Shown here piece by piece: positions 47,108 to 55,383 of a DNA stretch of 64,000 nt (its first letter is position 1; every line of letters starts with the position of its first letter). The position numbers and the translations under genes were made by a program. The stretch spans positions 124,001 through 188,000 of the forward strand of contig JAEUMD010000009.1 of NCBI GenBank assembly GCA_016793635.1, in the 5' to 3' direction. The notes beneath the pieces are model-generated. The model was given only the letters and a program-made list of their open reading frames with translations, made no database searches and was not told the DNA's origin. Source of the DNA: Hyphomicrobiaceae bacterium (GTDB lineage: Bacteria; Pseudomonadota; Alphaproteobacteria; Rhizobiales; Hyphomicrobiaceae).

Positions 47108-47704
47108 CGGCGGCCTCGTGAAGGTGAAGACGGGTCTGGGGATGCCGGAGGCTGCGCTAGTTGCGGCCTCGTTGCGATATCGCAGCGCAGCAGACCACTC
47201 GCCCCACGTCAAGCGGGAAAGTTAGGCAACTGGCTGAATTTGAGCCAAAAATGGCACTCCATGTCAGAAACGCGACATTCTGCTGCGCCGCACCAGCGCC
47301 CTCTTCCGACCATCGGGCGCACCACATCGCGGGCCGATCGTTCGCGCACTGCCCACCCGGTCCACCAGCGGGGAATACGCAAATGGGCCGCCTCCAAGAG
47401 CGGTTCCCACGCTGCGACCGCTAGGCCCCGGGGCCTGTATGCCTCCTCCCCTCGGCCACACGGTTCGGCCCGGGTGCCGGGAGCAAGGGAACTCCGGCAA
47501 CTGCATGAATGCCGGGGGGCCTCCGGATCGGAAGGGTGTTCACGATCCCACTGGATAGGGAGTGCAAGAGCGCGCAGGCGTGACGGTGCTCTCGGCGCCG
47601 TTCACTTTTTTGGATGCCTCGGCGTGCGCGCCACGCGTTGGAGACGGCAATCATTCGCGGTTTGCGGGTGCGGACCGAATACGCTATCTAGACCGCCAGC
47701 GCAT
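47108..47704. other. Intergenic region between phaZ and tRNA-Arg, nothing recognised
   Basis: Frames are open on both strands but show no domain or good start. The region holds the phaZ promoter and the tRNA promoter. I could not place boxes confidently. Confidence 0.35.
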
Positions 47705-47781
47705 GCACCCGTAGCTCAGCTGGATAGAGCGTTGCCCTCCGAAGGCAAAGGTCACAGGTTCGAATCCTGTCGGGTGCGCCA
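47705..47781 (+). tRNA. tRNA-Arg (anticodon CCG)
   Basis: The 77-base cloverleaf has the acceptor stem GCACCCG/CGGGTGC, D-arm AGCTCAGCTGGATAGAGC, anticodon stem TTGCC/GGCAA around loop CTCCGAA with anticodon CCG at 47739-47741, and the T-arm with GTTCGAATC. The CCA end is encoded at 47779-47781. It is the left neighbour of an accessory island, a common integration site type, although I found no copy of its 3' end elsewhere in the window. Confidence 0.96.
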
Positions 47782-47877
47782 TCAACAAGATATCTACCCG
47801 ATAGCATGAAGTTGGGCATCGCTGTGTTCTAGGCTGCCGCCGAGCGGGCGCGGCTGGAACGATGGGACCAACGACGC

Positions 47878-49287
47878 ATGTACGCAAGCAATCTTGAGCA
47901 GCTCCTTTTTGATCTTACCGGTACGGCGGATGTCAGCCCGGGCGACCGTTCGGACATGGCCCGAAGGTTCGACGCGCTCCGCAGGTTTGGCAGGCTGCCT
48001 CAGGGGCGTCAGAACCACGCATCGCTCTTGAACGACGAGCAGATTGCGGCTGCCATCCTTGGCCTTGCATCAGACAAACCCAACTGGGCCGGTAATGCAT
48101 CTCTGCTACTCGGCAACCTTGCACCGGTCGGTGGTCCGGAAGCCGCGGCGTACCGCGCGTCCTCCTTGCTGGGTGCGGTCCGAATACTCCTCTCTGATGA
48201 ACGCGCAAGGCAATCGTTGATCCGTCTGAGCCTCTCAGGCGCTGAGAGCGGCATCAACGCAAATGGCTTCGGCATTTTGAAGATTCGTGCTGCAGACGGG
48301 GTCACAACAACGAGCTTCGTATCCCGCCTTGCGTACCACGAGCGTGGATCAGAGAAGACGTACGATCATGACGGGCAGTACTCACCTGCCTCACGTGCTC
48401 TCTCTCTGAATTCCAGATTTTTCGATCGGGTGGCCCGGGACACAGCGCATATCCGCCAGATCAAGCCTCCGCCGATCAGCGATGGTAGCGAGTACGACGC
48501 CGAAGAAGCAGAACAACGGAGGCGCGAGAAGCTCGGCGTGCGACCTGACTCTCGCTACTTGATGATCGGCGTCGATAATCAGGTCACATGGCCGATGCAC
48601 GAAACGCTGGTGCATTTCGATCGCTTTTCCTTGGTACTCTTGCCAAAGACGAGGGATCATGTGCAGTCGGTCAGCATTGACCTCACGGCGAACAAGCTCT
48701 CAATGCGAGAAGCCAGGACAGTGGTGAACCGTTTTCTGAGTTTGATAACTTGGTGCGATGATCAATTTGCTGTCGCGCAGGATGGCTGGGCTGGGAACCG
48801 AGTGCCGTCGCCGGTTCCGCGACGCGATCTGGCGTCCACAACTGCACACCACTGGATTTTTGACAGACGATTGCCGGCGGATGTGGACACTAGGCGCGCA
48901 TTAGCCCTCTACCGGGAGGGAAGAAACGCTGAGCAGAACTACTTGGTGAGTTTCGCCGTCCTGAGCTACTATAAAATAATCGAATTGAGGCACAAAGAGA
49001 CGATCAAGTGGCTAGAAGCCGCTTTTCCGTTGGTTGAGAAGACACTCCGAGACGTTATTGTTCGTGCGTTCCACGAGGAACGAGGAAATCGATCGGTAGG
49101 CAGTCATATTGTAGGCTACTAACGGACAGCGGTAGCCCACGCCCTTGAAACGACGGTTTGGTCCGACCCGGACTGCGCAGAGGAGGCTACGCGCCTTCAC
49201 AATGGTGCCGAAGTCCTTCGCGGATTGGCACGCCACTTCATCTCAACTGAACTCAATTTGTCCGACAGCCCTTATTCGGGAGACTAG
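47878..49287 (+). pseudogene. HEPN/Apea-like gene interrupted by an in-frame TAA
   Basis: A frame from 47878 ends at TAA 49120-49122 after 414 codons, but the same frame continues without shift to TAG 49285-49287 for 54 more codons. The joined tail, RTAVAHALETTVWSD and RHFISTELNLSDSPYSGD, is protein-like and carries R-x4-H (RTAVAH), the signature of HEPN ribonuclease domains. Just before the stop, LYREGRNAEQNYLVSFAVLSYYKI looks like the first helix of a HEPN domain. The intact product would be about 469 residues and the single base change truncates it before the catalytic motif. HEPN-type proteins often act in abortive infection. The N-terminal part has no family I can name. Confidence 0.7.
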
Positions 49288-49323
49288 GGCTAAGCACTGC
49301 CGAGGTTCCTATCCCCTTGCACC

Positions 49324-49380
49324 TTCAATCACATAGGTGTTCGCACTTTTATTCAGCATGGTGCGCCAACTTGCTATCAG
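49324..49380 (+). repeat. Island direct repeat, copy 1
   Basis: Contains TTCAATCACATAGGTGTTCG then CACTTTTATTCAG and GTGCGCCAACTTG. The sequence matches copies at 50634-50690 and 52404-52450, in the same orientation. Read on the minus strand it encodes a protein end (WRTMLNKSANTYVIE then GARG and stop), so it may be a remnant of a gene's 3' end. Confidence 0.85.
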
Positions 49381-49468
49381 GATGATAGCTTGCAACTCGC
49401 TTTATTCGAATGAAGGCCAACATAGAGATGCCGTGTCCGGGGACTGCTTGGGAAACCTATCCCGCGCC

Positions 49469-49846
49469 TCAGTCATCGAGGGGTGGAATTGGTGCCTCGA
49501 CCGCGAGCTTGACGATCCGTCCATCCAGCTGAGAGATGATCACCTCGGCCTTGCCGTGTCGCAGAGTTCCTCGTGGGCGACCGTCATCCCAATCAGGCAG
49601 TCGGCTGCCTGATATCACCCACGTTTTCCCTTGCTCCTCGATGCGGAACGGCTCTTGACGCTGAACTTCTTGCGAGCCAAAGCGGTCCGCCAGCACCAAT
49701 CGTGCAATGGACAGCGCAGTTGTCCGTGTGATCAGTCGCTCTCCGACCATCAGGTAGAGATACATCGAAAGGTCATAATCTCTGCCCTCGAAGTCATGCA
49801 TTGGCATGACCTTCGAGGTGACGGCGATCCTCCTTAGTCCTCTCAC
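49469..49846 (-). CDS. NTF2-fold immunity protein (cognate of the next toxin)
   Basis: This 125-residue protein fits the NTF2-fold immunity protein pattern: an N-terminal helix region with TTALSIARLVLADRFG near residue 42, then QEPFRIEEQGKTWVISGSRLP near 65 and AEVIISQLDGRIVKL near 100. It would protect the cell by binding the toxin next door. The gene lies directly downstream of the toxin, with its proposed GTG start overlapping the toxin stop as GTGA; an ATG 13 codons further in (49807) is a possible alternative start. It sits between repeat copies 1 and 2. Activity and partner are inferred from gene order and fold resemblance. Confidence 0.6.
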   Translation of the reverse strand: MRGLRRIAVTSKVMPMHDFEGRDYDLSMYLYLMVGERLITRTTALSIARLVLADRFGSQEVQRQEPFRIEEQGKTWVISGSRLPDWDDGRPRGTLRHGKAEVIISQLDGRIVKLAVEAPIPPLDD

Positions 49847-50484
49847 CGCGGCTCGGCAGGCAGCGGTATGACCTCCAGCGGAGAACTTGGTCCTCGCGCA
49901 TAGACAACGCTGATGGCAAAGGCAGGTAGCGGCACCCCTGGTGTAAGACCCAGGTTGCGGATTTTACCGTCGGGCGAGACGCCGCCGGCTCCGCCGATGG
50001 CATGCGGATGCACGACCTGCTGGCTGGGCGTGAAGGTCGGATCCACGCCTGTCTTGATGTCAGTCCCATACAGCGTGCCCTTAGGATCTCTGGCCAGGAT
50101 GTCGATGCGGGCCGTAATGAGAGGCGTCCCGGGCAGGACAAGAGAGACCTCCGTCTCGACCTTGTTGCCGCCCGCCCGCAAGCCCTTCACAAAATAGGCT
50201 CTCACCGCATCGTGGAAATCGCCAGGATAGGCAACGTCCTCGGCAACCGTATCGCCTTCGAAGTCCTGAAGCAAAGCGTCGAACAGCGCACTTGCCGAGC
50301 CGGAATCCGTCCAGCGTCCGTGATCGTCGCGCGGTTGGTCGGGGTTGAAGCCCTGCTTGAGTGCGAGATGCAGACGGAGCGAGGCGAAGAGAAGCTTAAT
50401 GTACGCCAGCTCACTTCGAAGCTCGAGCAGGGTTGCCTCATTCGGTTGCGGATCGCGATTATCTTGGAAGGGACGGATCATCAC
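49843..50484 (-). CDS. Polymorphic toxin with FNPxQ-GRWT module and PD-(D/E)XK-like nuclease domain
   Basis: This 213-residue protein has an N-terminal helix (about residues 18-43) followed by FNPDQPRDDHGRWTDSG at 46-62, a module it shares with the deaminase toxin of the next cassette. The C-terminal domain (about 85-213) has E110/E112, ARIDIL with Asp128, TDIKTG with Asp142 and Lys144, and a Gln near 155 (SQQ), fitting a restriction-endonuclease-like fold of the sort common among bacterial toxins. No signal peptide is present. ATG 50484 has an AAGGACGAG box. A toxin role is an inference from the module, the coupled immunity-like gene and the flanking repeats. Confidence 0.6.
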   Translation of the reverse strand: MMIRPFQDNRDPQPNEATLLELRSELAYIKLLFASLRLHLALKQGFNPDQPRDDHGRWTDSGSASALFDALLQDFEGDTVAEDVAYPGDFHDAVRAYFVKGLRAGGNKVETEVSLVLPGTPLITARIDILARDPKGTLYGTDIKTGVDPTFTPSQQVVHPHAIGGAGGVSPDGKIRNLGLTPGVPLPAFAISVVYARGPSSPLEVIPLPAEPR

Positions 50485-50633
50485 TCGTCCTTGGCTGCAG
50501 GTATGACTGCTGCAGCATGTTGGACAGTGGACACAGGGGGATAAGTCTGGCGGGTCCGCGTCGGCAGATGGTGAAGCGCGAGCTGGGGGAGACGAGGTGA
50601 CCAGTCAATGCAGACCTAAGAACAATACGCGAT

Positions 50634-50690
50634 TTCAATCGCATAGGTGTTCGCACTTTTATCCACTACGGCGCGCCAACTTGATATCAA
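50634..50690 (+). repeat. Island direct repeat, copy 2
   Basis: Contains TTCAATCGCATAGGTGTTCG, CACTTTTATCCAC and GCGCGCCAACTTGATATCA. It is the middle copy, separating the two toxin-immunity pairs, and shows 4 or more changes against copy 1 in the core. On the minus strand it reads WRAVVDKSANTYAIEI before a stop. Confidence 0.85.
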
Positions 50691-50835
50691 CTTGATGGCA
50701 CGTTGACGCGGGCGGTCGCAGTCGCAGTTGCGTCCACGCCCTGCCTAGTTTCATCCGCGTTCGCCACGGCACAAGAAGTAATCCCCGTCGGTCGGAACCG
50801 CCCCATACTCCGTTGCGTGATCGAGACGCGCGAGG

Positions 50836-51873
50836 ATGGTTGTGACGGACGAGACATTCGACCAACAGCTCCGCGAAGCCCGCCTGTCGCTCCGCAACAT
50901 CCGGTGCGAGGTCGCGGAGCTCAGGATCTACCTTGCCCTGAAGCGGATCGTTGCGCTCTCTCACAAGGCCGGCTTCAACCCCGGTCAGCTGCGCCTTCCT
51001 GGCGGTCAGCCGGGTGGTGGCCGCTGGACCGGCGGCAATGGCGGTGATGTCATCCTCGTCGGCGCACGCGGTCGCGGTTCGGTTTCGGTCCGCATCGGCA
51101 ACCGGACGCTCGATGCGACGCCGGCGCAGGCGGCTCGATATGCGGTTGCCAATCTCAGAGCCGAAGCCGCCTTCCGGCGGGTGCAGGAGATCGACCCCAC
51201 ATGGCGACCTCGGCCCAGCCTCACCGATCCGAATAGCATCGAGGGCCAGATCCGGCACGCCGAAGTCGAAGCGAGGGAGGCCGAGGCGCGCCTGGGCGAG
51301 CTGGCGCGCGCCCGCTTCGGCGACAACCAGGGGCCGCCGCTCGACGCCGAGCCTCCGCGGGGTGGCACGGGGACGCCGTCGTCGCCGCCTTCCGGGATGA
51401 TCGGCAGCTTCCGCACCATCACCGGCATGCCCGATACCGGCTCGGGTCCCGCCCTCGCCAAGTCGGACGGGACAGTTGCTTACCTCGAAGTGGATGGGCA
51501 GGGAGTGTTCGGCGTCAATTCCAACGCGCCAGGGTATACCGTTCGAGACGAGGCTATGGCGCGGGACATGCGGGCGCGTTTGATCGAGCGGTATCCGGAC
51601 ATCATGAATACCGGACGAGTGAGCTATAAGCCGAACGATGCTCTGTTTCATGCCGAGGCCAACGCACTGCTGCGGGCGGCGGAGCCCTATGGCGGCACAC
51701 TTGCCGGACGGACCCTTGAGATGAGGGTGGATCGACCACTCTGTCCGAGTTGTGATGCGGTGCTGCCGCATCTAGGAACTCAGATCGGCAATCCGACTGT
51801 CAGGATTATCGATGGCGCAGGGGATATTTGGATCATGCGCGACGGGATGTGGATCAGGGGAGGCAGGCGATGA
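50836..51873 (+). CDS. Polymorphic toxin with FNPxQ-GRWT module and cytidine-deaminase-fold domain
   Basis: This 345-residue protein starts with helices (residues 5-45), then GFNPGQLRLPGGQPGGGRWTGG at about 52-75, the longer form of the module also found in the nuclease toxin. A Glu/Ala-rich helical linker follows (about 110-170). The C-terminal domain (about 205-345) has H272-A-E274 (FHAEANALL) and C303-x2-C306 (RPLCPSCDAVLPHL), the zinc ligands and catalytic Glu of the cytidine-deaminase fold, as in nucleic-acid deaminase toxins. No signal peptide is seen. ATG 50836 has a GAGG box nearby; a GTG six bases on is possible. The stop overlaps the next gene as ATGA. Substrate (DNA, RNA or nucleotide) is unknown. 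Confidence 0.7.
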   Translation: MVVTDETFDQQLREARLSLRNIRCEVAELRIYLALKRIVALSHKAGFNPGQLRLPGGQPGGGRWTGGNGGDVILVGARGRGSVSVRIGNRTLDATPAQAARYAVANLRAEAAFRRVQEIDPTWRPRPSLTDPNSIEGQIRHAEVEAREAEARLGELARARFGDNQGPPLDAEPPRGGTGTPSSPPSGMIGSFRTITGMPDTGSGPALAKSDGTVAYLEVDGQGVFGVNSNAPGYTVRDEAMARDMRARLIERYPDIMNTGRVSYKPNDALFHAEANALLRAAEPYGGTLAGRTLEMRVDRPLCPSCDAVLPHLGTQIGNPTVRIIDGAGDIWIMRDGMWIRGGRR

Positions 51874-52400
51874 TCAAATATGCGTACTTTCACACCTTTC
51901 GGGATGAAAGCTGGCCCAGCCAGGCATTCTTGAAGCCCTATTTCAAGAGGCCACCGCTCGGCGCCATCAGCTGGTTCCCGAACTCCGGCAACGACGGCGG
52001 ACTTCTGAGACTTGAAGGTCTCGACGGCACCGGCCACCTGCCGCCGGGGCGGGGCCGAAAGGACATCGAGCTTTCCATGTATGGGAACCCCGAGCTGGGC
52101 GTATTGCTGCAGTATGCGCGCTACGGCGGCGGCGTGCCGCGACAGGACTGGTTCTCGAAGGGCGACTTGCGAAAGATCAGGCAGTGGGTGCGTTCGCTGC
52201 ATGGCGACCCGCTTCCGGTCGGCCTGTTCATTCCCTTCGATCAGGCGTGGCTCGCCGTGAAAGAGTTCATGGAGACCGAGGGAAAGCTCCCCACCAGCAT
52301 CGACTGGGTGAGAAGCGATGACCTCCCCGACAACACCTTCCCCGACTCGATCGGGCGCCTGCCCGGGGAGCCCGACAACGGGTGGCCGCCTATTTCATGA
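51870..52400 (+). CDS. Putative immunity protein for the deaminase toxin
   Basis: This 176-residue protein is coupled to the deaminase toxin: ATG 51870 overlaps the toxin stop and has the strong box AGGGGAGG, so it is produced together with it. It starts MIKYAYFHTFRDE and contains KYDL-free, acidic stretches such as GRKDIELSMYGNPELGV near 68 and LPVGLFIPFDQAWLAVKEFM near 118, which look like an alpha/beta immunity fold. I recognise no named family with confidence. Position and coupling make an immunity role likely. The gene ends where repeat copy 3 begins. Confidence 0.55.
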   Translation: MIKYAYFHTFRDESWPSQAFLKPYFKRPPLGAISWFPNSGNDGGLLRLEGLDGTGHLPPGRGRKDIELSMYGNPELGVLLQYARYGGGVPRQDWFSKGDLRKIRQWVRSLHGDPLPVGLFIPFDQAWLAVKEFMETEGKLPTSIDWVRSDDLPDNTFPDSIGRLPGEPDNGWPPIS

Positions 52401-52523
52401 CACGATTTCAATCACATAGGTGTTCGCACTTTTATTCAGTACGGCGCGCCACTCCACGAATGCGGGTTTGAACGCGATTTCGCTCGTGGCTGGGATCGCC
52501 GACGCGTCGATGCGGTGAACCGC
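52395..52523 (-). pseudogene. Gene remnant ending in repeat copy 3
   Basis: On the minus strand a frame reads VHRIDASAIPATSEIAFK, PAFVEWRAVLNKSANTYV and IEIVS before its stop at 52395-52397, which overlaps the last codons of the immunity gene. Its upstream part is closed by a stop at about 52,525. It looks like the 3' end of a lost gene. The last 16 or so codons form island repeat copy 3 (52404-52450). Confidence 0.5.
52404..52450 (+). repeat. Island direct repeat, copy 3
   Basis: Contains TTTCAATCACATAGGTGTTC, GCACTTTTATTCAG and TACGGCGCGCCA. It matches copies 1 and 2 over about 45 bases, in the same orientation, and closes the accessory island. Confidence 0.85.
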
Positions 52524-52634
52524 ACCTCAATCGACCACTCGCTCAACCCACGGCGTATCCGCTGCCTGCTGTCCGTGCCGAACTGTCGACGCGGGGCCTT
52601 GGATGGAGCGCCCTAAACAACAGAGGGCGCGCTT

Positions 52635-53429
52635 CTACTCGAGATCCTGTGACAGCGCTTCCGGCCGCTCGATGTGAATCCGCCCGCGATCGATGCGAAT
52701 GATGCCCGCCTTGTGAAAGCGGGCGAGCGTGCTCGTGACCCACTGGCGAGTCGAGCCGACGATCGCCGCGAGTTGCTCGTGCGTGATGCGCTTGTCGATG
52801 ACCAGATGCGAGCCCGCCTCCTGCCGCTCGACCGACGCCAGAATGATGAGAAGCTGGGCGAGACGTTCGGTGACGGAGCGCGTTCCGAGCATCTGCACGA
52901 GGGCCGAATAGCATTTGCCCTTGGCGACGAGCCCCTCGATCAACGCGACCGCGAACGCAGGAACCGTCATGGCCAGTTGCTTGAGCTTGGCCGCCGGCAA
53001 ATAAGAAAGCCGCGAAGGCTCGACGACAACGGCGGACCAGATGTGAACGCCACCGCCGAACACCTCGGGTCCACCGATGAAATGCCCCGGCGTCCAGTAG
53101 GCGAGGGTGATCTCTCGACCCGAAGGCCCGGCGTAGTAGATGCGCACGCGGCCTGAATCGATCAGAAATATCCCGCTGTGAATGTCGCCCTGCACGAACA
53201 CGCTGCTACCGGGCTGAAACAGCATGGGCGACGCGCATTTCCTGACGGCGTTGATCTCGTCGAGGGTCAGGCGGTCGAGAAAACCGGCACCCTGATCGAT
53301 CTCCGACAGTACCTCGGAGAGATAGACCGCAGAGCCTGCCTTTGACTTCTGCCCGCCCGCTTCGCCATCGCGATCGCTAGCGCTGACGACCCTGATACGC
53401 GACCTGCTTTCCATCTCCATCACCGGCAT
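52635..53429 (-). CDS. Crp/Fnr-family transcriptional regulator
   Basis: This 264-residue regulator has a cyclic-nucleotide-binding-like N-terminal domain (about residues 50-170, with VFVQGDIHSGIFLIDSGRVR near 77) and a C-terminal winged helix (about 190-255) with the helix-turn-helix ITHEQLAAIVGSTRQWVTSTL near 212. The N-terminal 35 residues are poorly conserved. It lacks the Cys cluster of FNR, so a redox [4Fe-4S] switch is not expected. It lies upstream of the ABC importer genes on the same strand, though reading order puts it last, and probably controls or senses the product of the cluster. The effector is unknown. Confidence 0.85.
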   Translation of the reverse strand: MPVMEMESRSRIRVVSASDRDGEAGGQKSKAGSAVYLSEVLSEIDQGAGFLDRLTLDEINAVRKCASPMLFQPGSSVFVQGDIHSGIFLIDSGRVRIYYAGPSGREITLAYWTPGHFIGGPEVFGGGVHIWSAVVVEPSRLSYLPAAKLKQLAMTVPAFAVALIEGLVAKGKCYSALVQMLGTRSVTERLAQLLIILASVERQEAGSHLVIDKRITHEQLAAIVGSTRQWVTSTLARFHKAGIIRIDRGRIHIERPEALSQDLE

Positions 53430-53469
53430 CGCCCACCAAAATCTCGCATTGAACCACTGGCCCTGCGCG

Positions 53470-54339
53470 TCAGGTGTTCTGCTGGTCGAACGCGCGCATG
53501 CTTTCCTGCTTGATGCGCTCGTGGCACAGCCGCTTGATGCGCATGAAATCCTCGTCGAGCGCGATGTCGGGATCGCGCGGACGCGGCAAGCGGACCGGAA
53601 TGTCGGCGATGATCTTGCCAGGGCTCGCGCTCATCACCAGAACGCGATCACCTAGGAACACGGCCTCGTCGATGTCGTGCGTGACGAACAAGACGGTGAT
53701 TCCGAACTCGCCCCAGATCTTGAGCAGGTTCTCCTGCATGACGTGCCGCGTCTGGCTGTCCAGCGCTCCGAACGGCTCGTCCATGAGAAGAACGGTCGGA
53801 TAGTTGGCGAGCGCGCGCGCGATGCCGACGCGCTGCTGCATACCGCCGGAAAGTTCCGCCGGGTAACGCTTCGCGAACTTCGTCAAGCCCACCATGTCGA
53901 TGAACGTATCGGCGATGGCTTCGGGCGTCGGGCTCGCCCGGCCGAGAATGCGCGGGCCGAACGCAACGTTCTCGCGCACGGTCTTCCACGGAAACAACGA
54001 GTATTGCTGGAACACCATGCCGCGGTCCGGGCCAGGGCCAGTCACTGCCTTGCCATCGAGCAGAACCTGCCCGCGGGTCGGCTTGACGTAGCCGGCAACG
54101 GCGTTGAGCAGAGTCGACTTTCCACACCCCGAGGGTCCGAGGATACAGACAAACTCTCCGGGCTTGATCTCGATCGAGGTCTCGGAAACCGCAAGGTGAT
54201 GCTGCTCTCCGCGACCGAACGAAATCGAGACGTTGTCGATCTTGATGTTACCTGTATCGGGCTTCACCCGCGGCTGTTTGGGCATGACAGGAACCGTTTG
54301 CGCTCCCGCGGTTGCATTGAACTTGATGATGTTGAGCAT
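53470..54339 (-). CDS. ABC importer ATP-binding protein (SsuB/TauB/NrtD-like)
   Basis: This 289-residue cytosolic ATPase energises the importer encoded by the adjacent genes. It has Walker A GPSGCGKST near residue 70, the Q-loop MVFQQYSLFPW, signature LSGGMQQRVG near 165, Walker B VLLMDEPFGALD near 186 and the H-loop VTHDIDEAVFLGD near 222. This pattern belongs to the nitrate/sulfonate/taurine family. The first 25 residues are an extra, poorly conserved segment. The permease gene lies 13 bases upstream on the same strand. Confidence 0.93.
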   Translation of the reverse strand: MLNIIKFNATAGAQTVPVMPKQPRVKPDTGNIKIDNVSISFGRGEQHHLAVSETSIEIKPGEFVCILGPSGCGKSTLLNAVAGYVKPTRGQVLLDGKAVTGPGPDRGMVFQQYSLFPWKTVRENVAFGPRILGRASPTPEAIADTFIDMVGLTKFAKRYPAELSGGMQQRVGIARALANYPTVLLMDEPFGALDSQTRHVMQENLLKIWGEFGITVLFVTHDIDEAVFLGDRVLVMSASPGKIIADIPVRLPRPRDPDIALDEDFMRIKRLCHERIKQESMRAFDQQNT

Positions 54340-54352
54340 GATCGAACTCCCT

Positions 54353-55333
54353 CTACCTGGCCTTGCGCTGCCACTTGAGGAATGGCGCCATCAGAAGGCG
54401 GACCGCTAGTGTTGACGCCGTGCCGAGCAGGCCGATCGTCAACATTCCAACGATGATGTCGTCGTATTTGATGAGGTGATAGGCGGTCCAGGTGAAGTAA
54501 CCGATGCCATATTGACCGGAGATGATTTCACCGGCGAGCAGCGAGAACCACGCGACGCCCATGCCGACCGCCAACCCCGTGGCGATGTTCGGTAGCGCGG
54601 CGGGGAGCACGACATGCCGGAAAATCTGCATGCGACCGGCGCCAAGCGATCTAGCCGCGCGCACCAGCACCTCCGGTGTCTGCTCTACGCCCGAAACCGT
54701 ATTCAATATGATCGGGAACAAGGCTCCGAGATAGGTGATGTAGATGATCGAACCTTCTTCCGTCGGCCACATCAGGATTGCGAGCGGAATCCAGGCCACC
54801 GCCGGAATGGGGCGGAAGAGCTCCACGAACGGCATGACGAGATCGTTCGCTATTCTCGAGCGGCCCATGACCAGGCCAAGCGAGATGCCGACGACCGCCG
54901 CCAGGACGTAGGCGATAAGGATCCGTTGCAAGCTGACGGCGATGTGCTTGTAGAACATGCTGCCAGAAAGTTGCTTCGTCAGTGACGCCCATACTTCGGA
55001 CGGAGCGGCGACGTTCTCGAAGTTGATGTACCAGTTGAAGTCGGTCGCCACGGCGAAATGCCAAACGATGACGCCGAGTGCCAGCGCCAATGACCGCCGG
55101 AACCAAGTCATGACGAAGCTCGGTCCGATCAGCACTTGAAGCAGGCGCGTGAGAAGCCCCGGCTCGTCGGAGCGATCCAATCCATCGACCACTTCGGCGC
55201 GCGGTGTCGCGTCCGTGGTGCTCGCCTCGGCCGCTGTGCCGGCGTCGCCGACCGTTTCGTCGGAGTGGTGTTGCCGGTCACCCGGCTGTTCGGCAACCGC
55301 GTGAGCGAGGTTCTGCGGCATAGCGGGCTCCAT
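54353..55333 (-). CDS. ABC importer permease (SsuC/TauC/NrtB-like)
   Basis: This 326-residue inner-membrane protein has a cytosolic, acidic N-terminal segment of about 70 residues and then about six membrane spans. The EAA loop reads EVLVRAARSLGAGRMQIFRHVVLPAALP near residue 220, the binding site for the ATPase. The shape is that of the taurine/sulfonate/nitrate importer permeases; the long N-terminal tail is unusual. It forms an operon with the ATPase and, across a hairpin, the substrate-binding protein gene upstream. Confidence 0.92.
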   Translation of the reverse strand: MEPAMPQNLAHAVAEQPGDRQHHSDETVGDAGTAAEASTTDATPRAEVVDGLDRSDEPGLLTRLLQVLIGPSFVMTWFRRSLALALGVIVWHFAVATDFNWYINFENVAAPSEVWASLTKQLSGSMFYKHIAVSLQRILIAYVLAAVVGISLGLVMGRSRIANDLVMPFVELFRPIPAVAWIPLAILMWPTEEGSIIYITYLGALFPIILNTVSGVEQTPEVLVRAARSLGAGRMQIFRHVVLPAALPNIATGLAVGMGVAWFSLLAGEIISGQYGIGYFTWTAYHLIKYDDIIVGMLTIGLLGTASTLAVRLLMAPFLKWQRKAR

Positions 55334-55383
55334 TCTCGTCTTCGCCTCGTCTAGCGCCTAATTGGCAAGCGGAACTGGGAAGA

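Noticed and set aside
47705..52450. Site-specific integration at tRNA-Arg with att repeats
   Set aside because: I did not find a second copy of the tRNA 3' end at the far side of the island and there is no integrase gene in the window.
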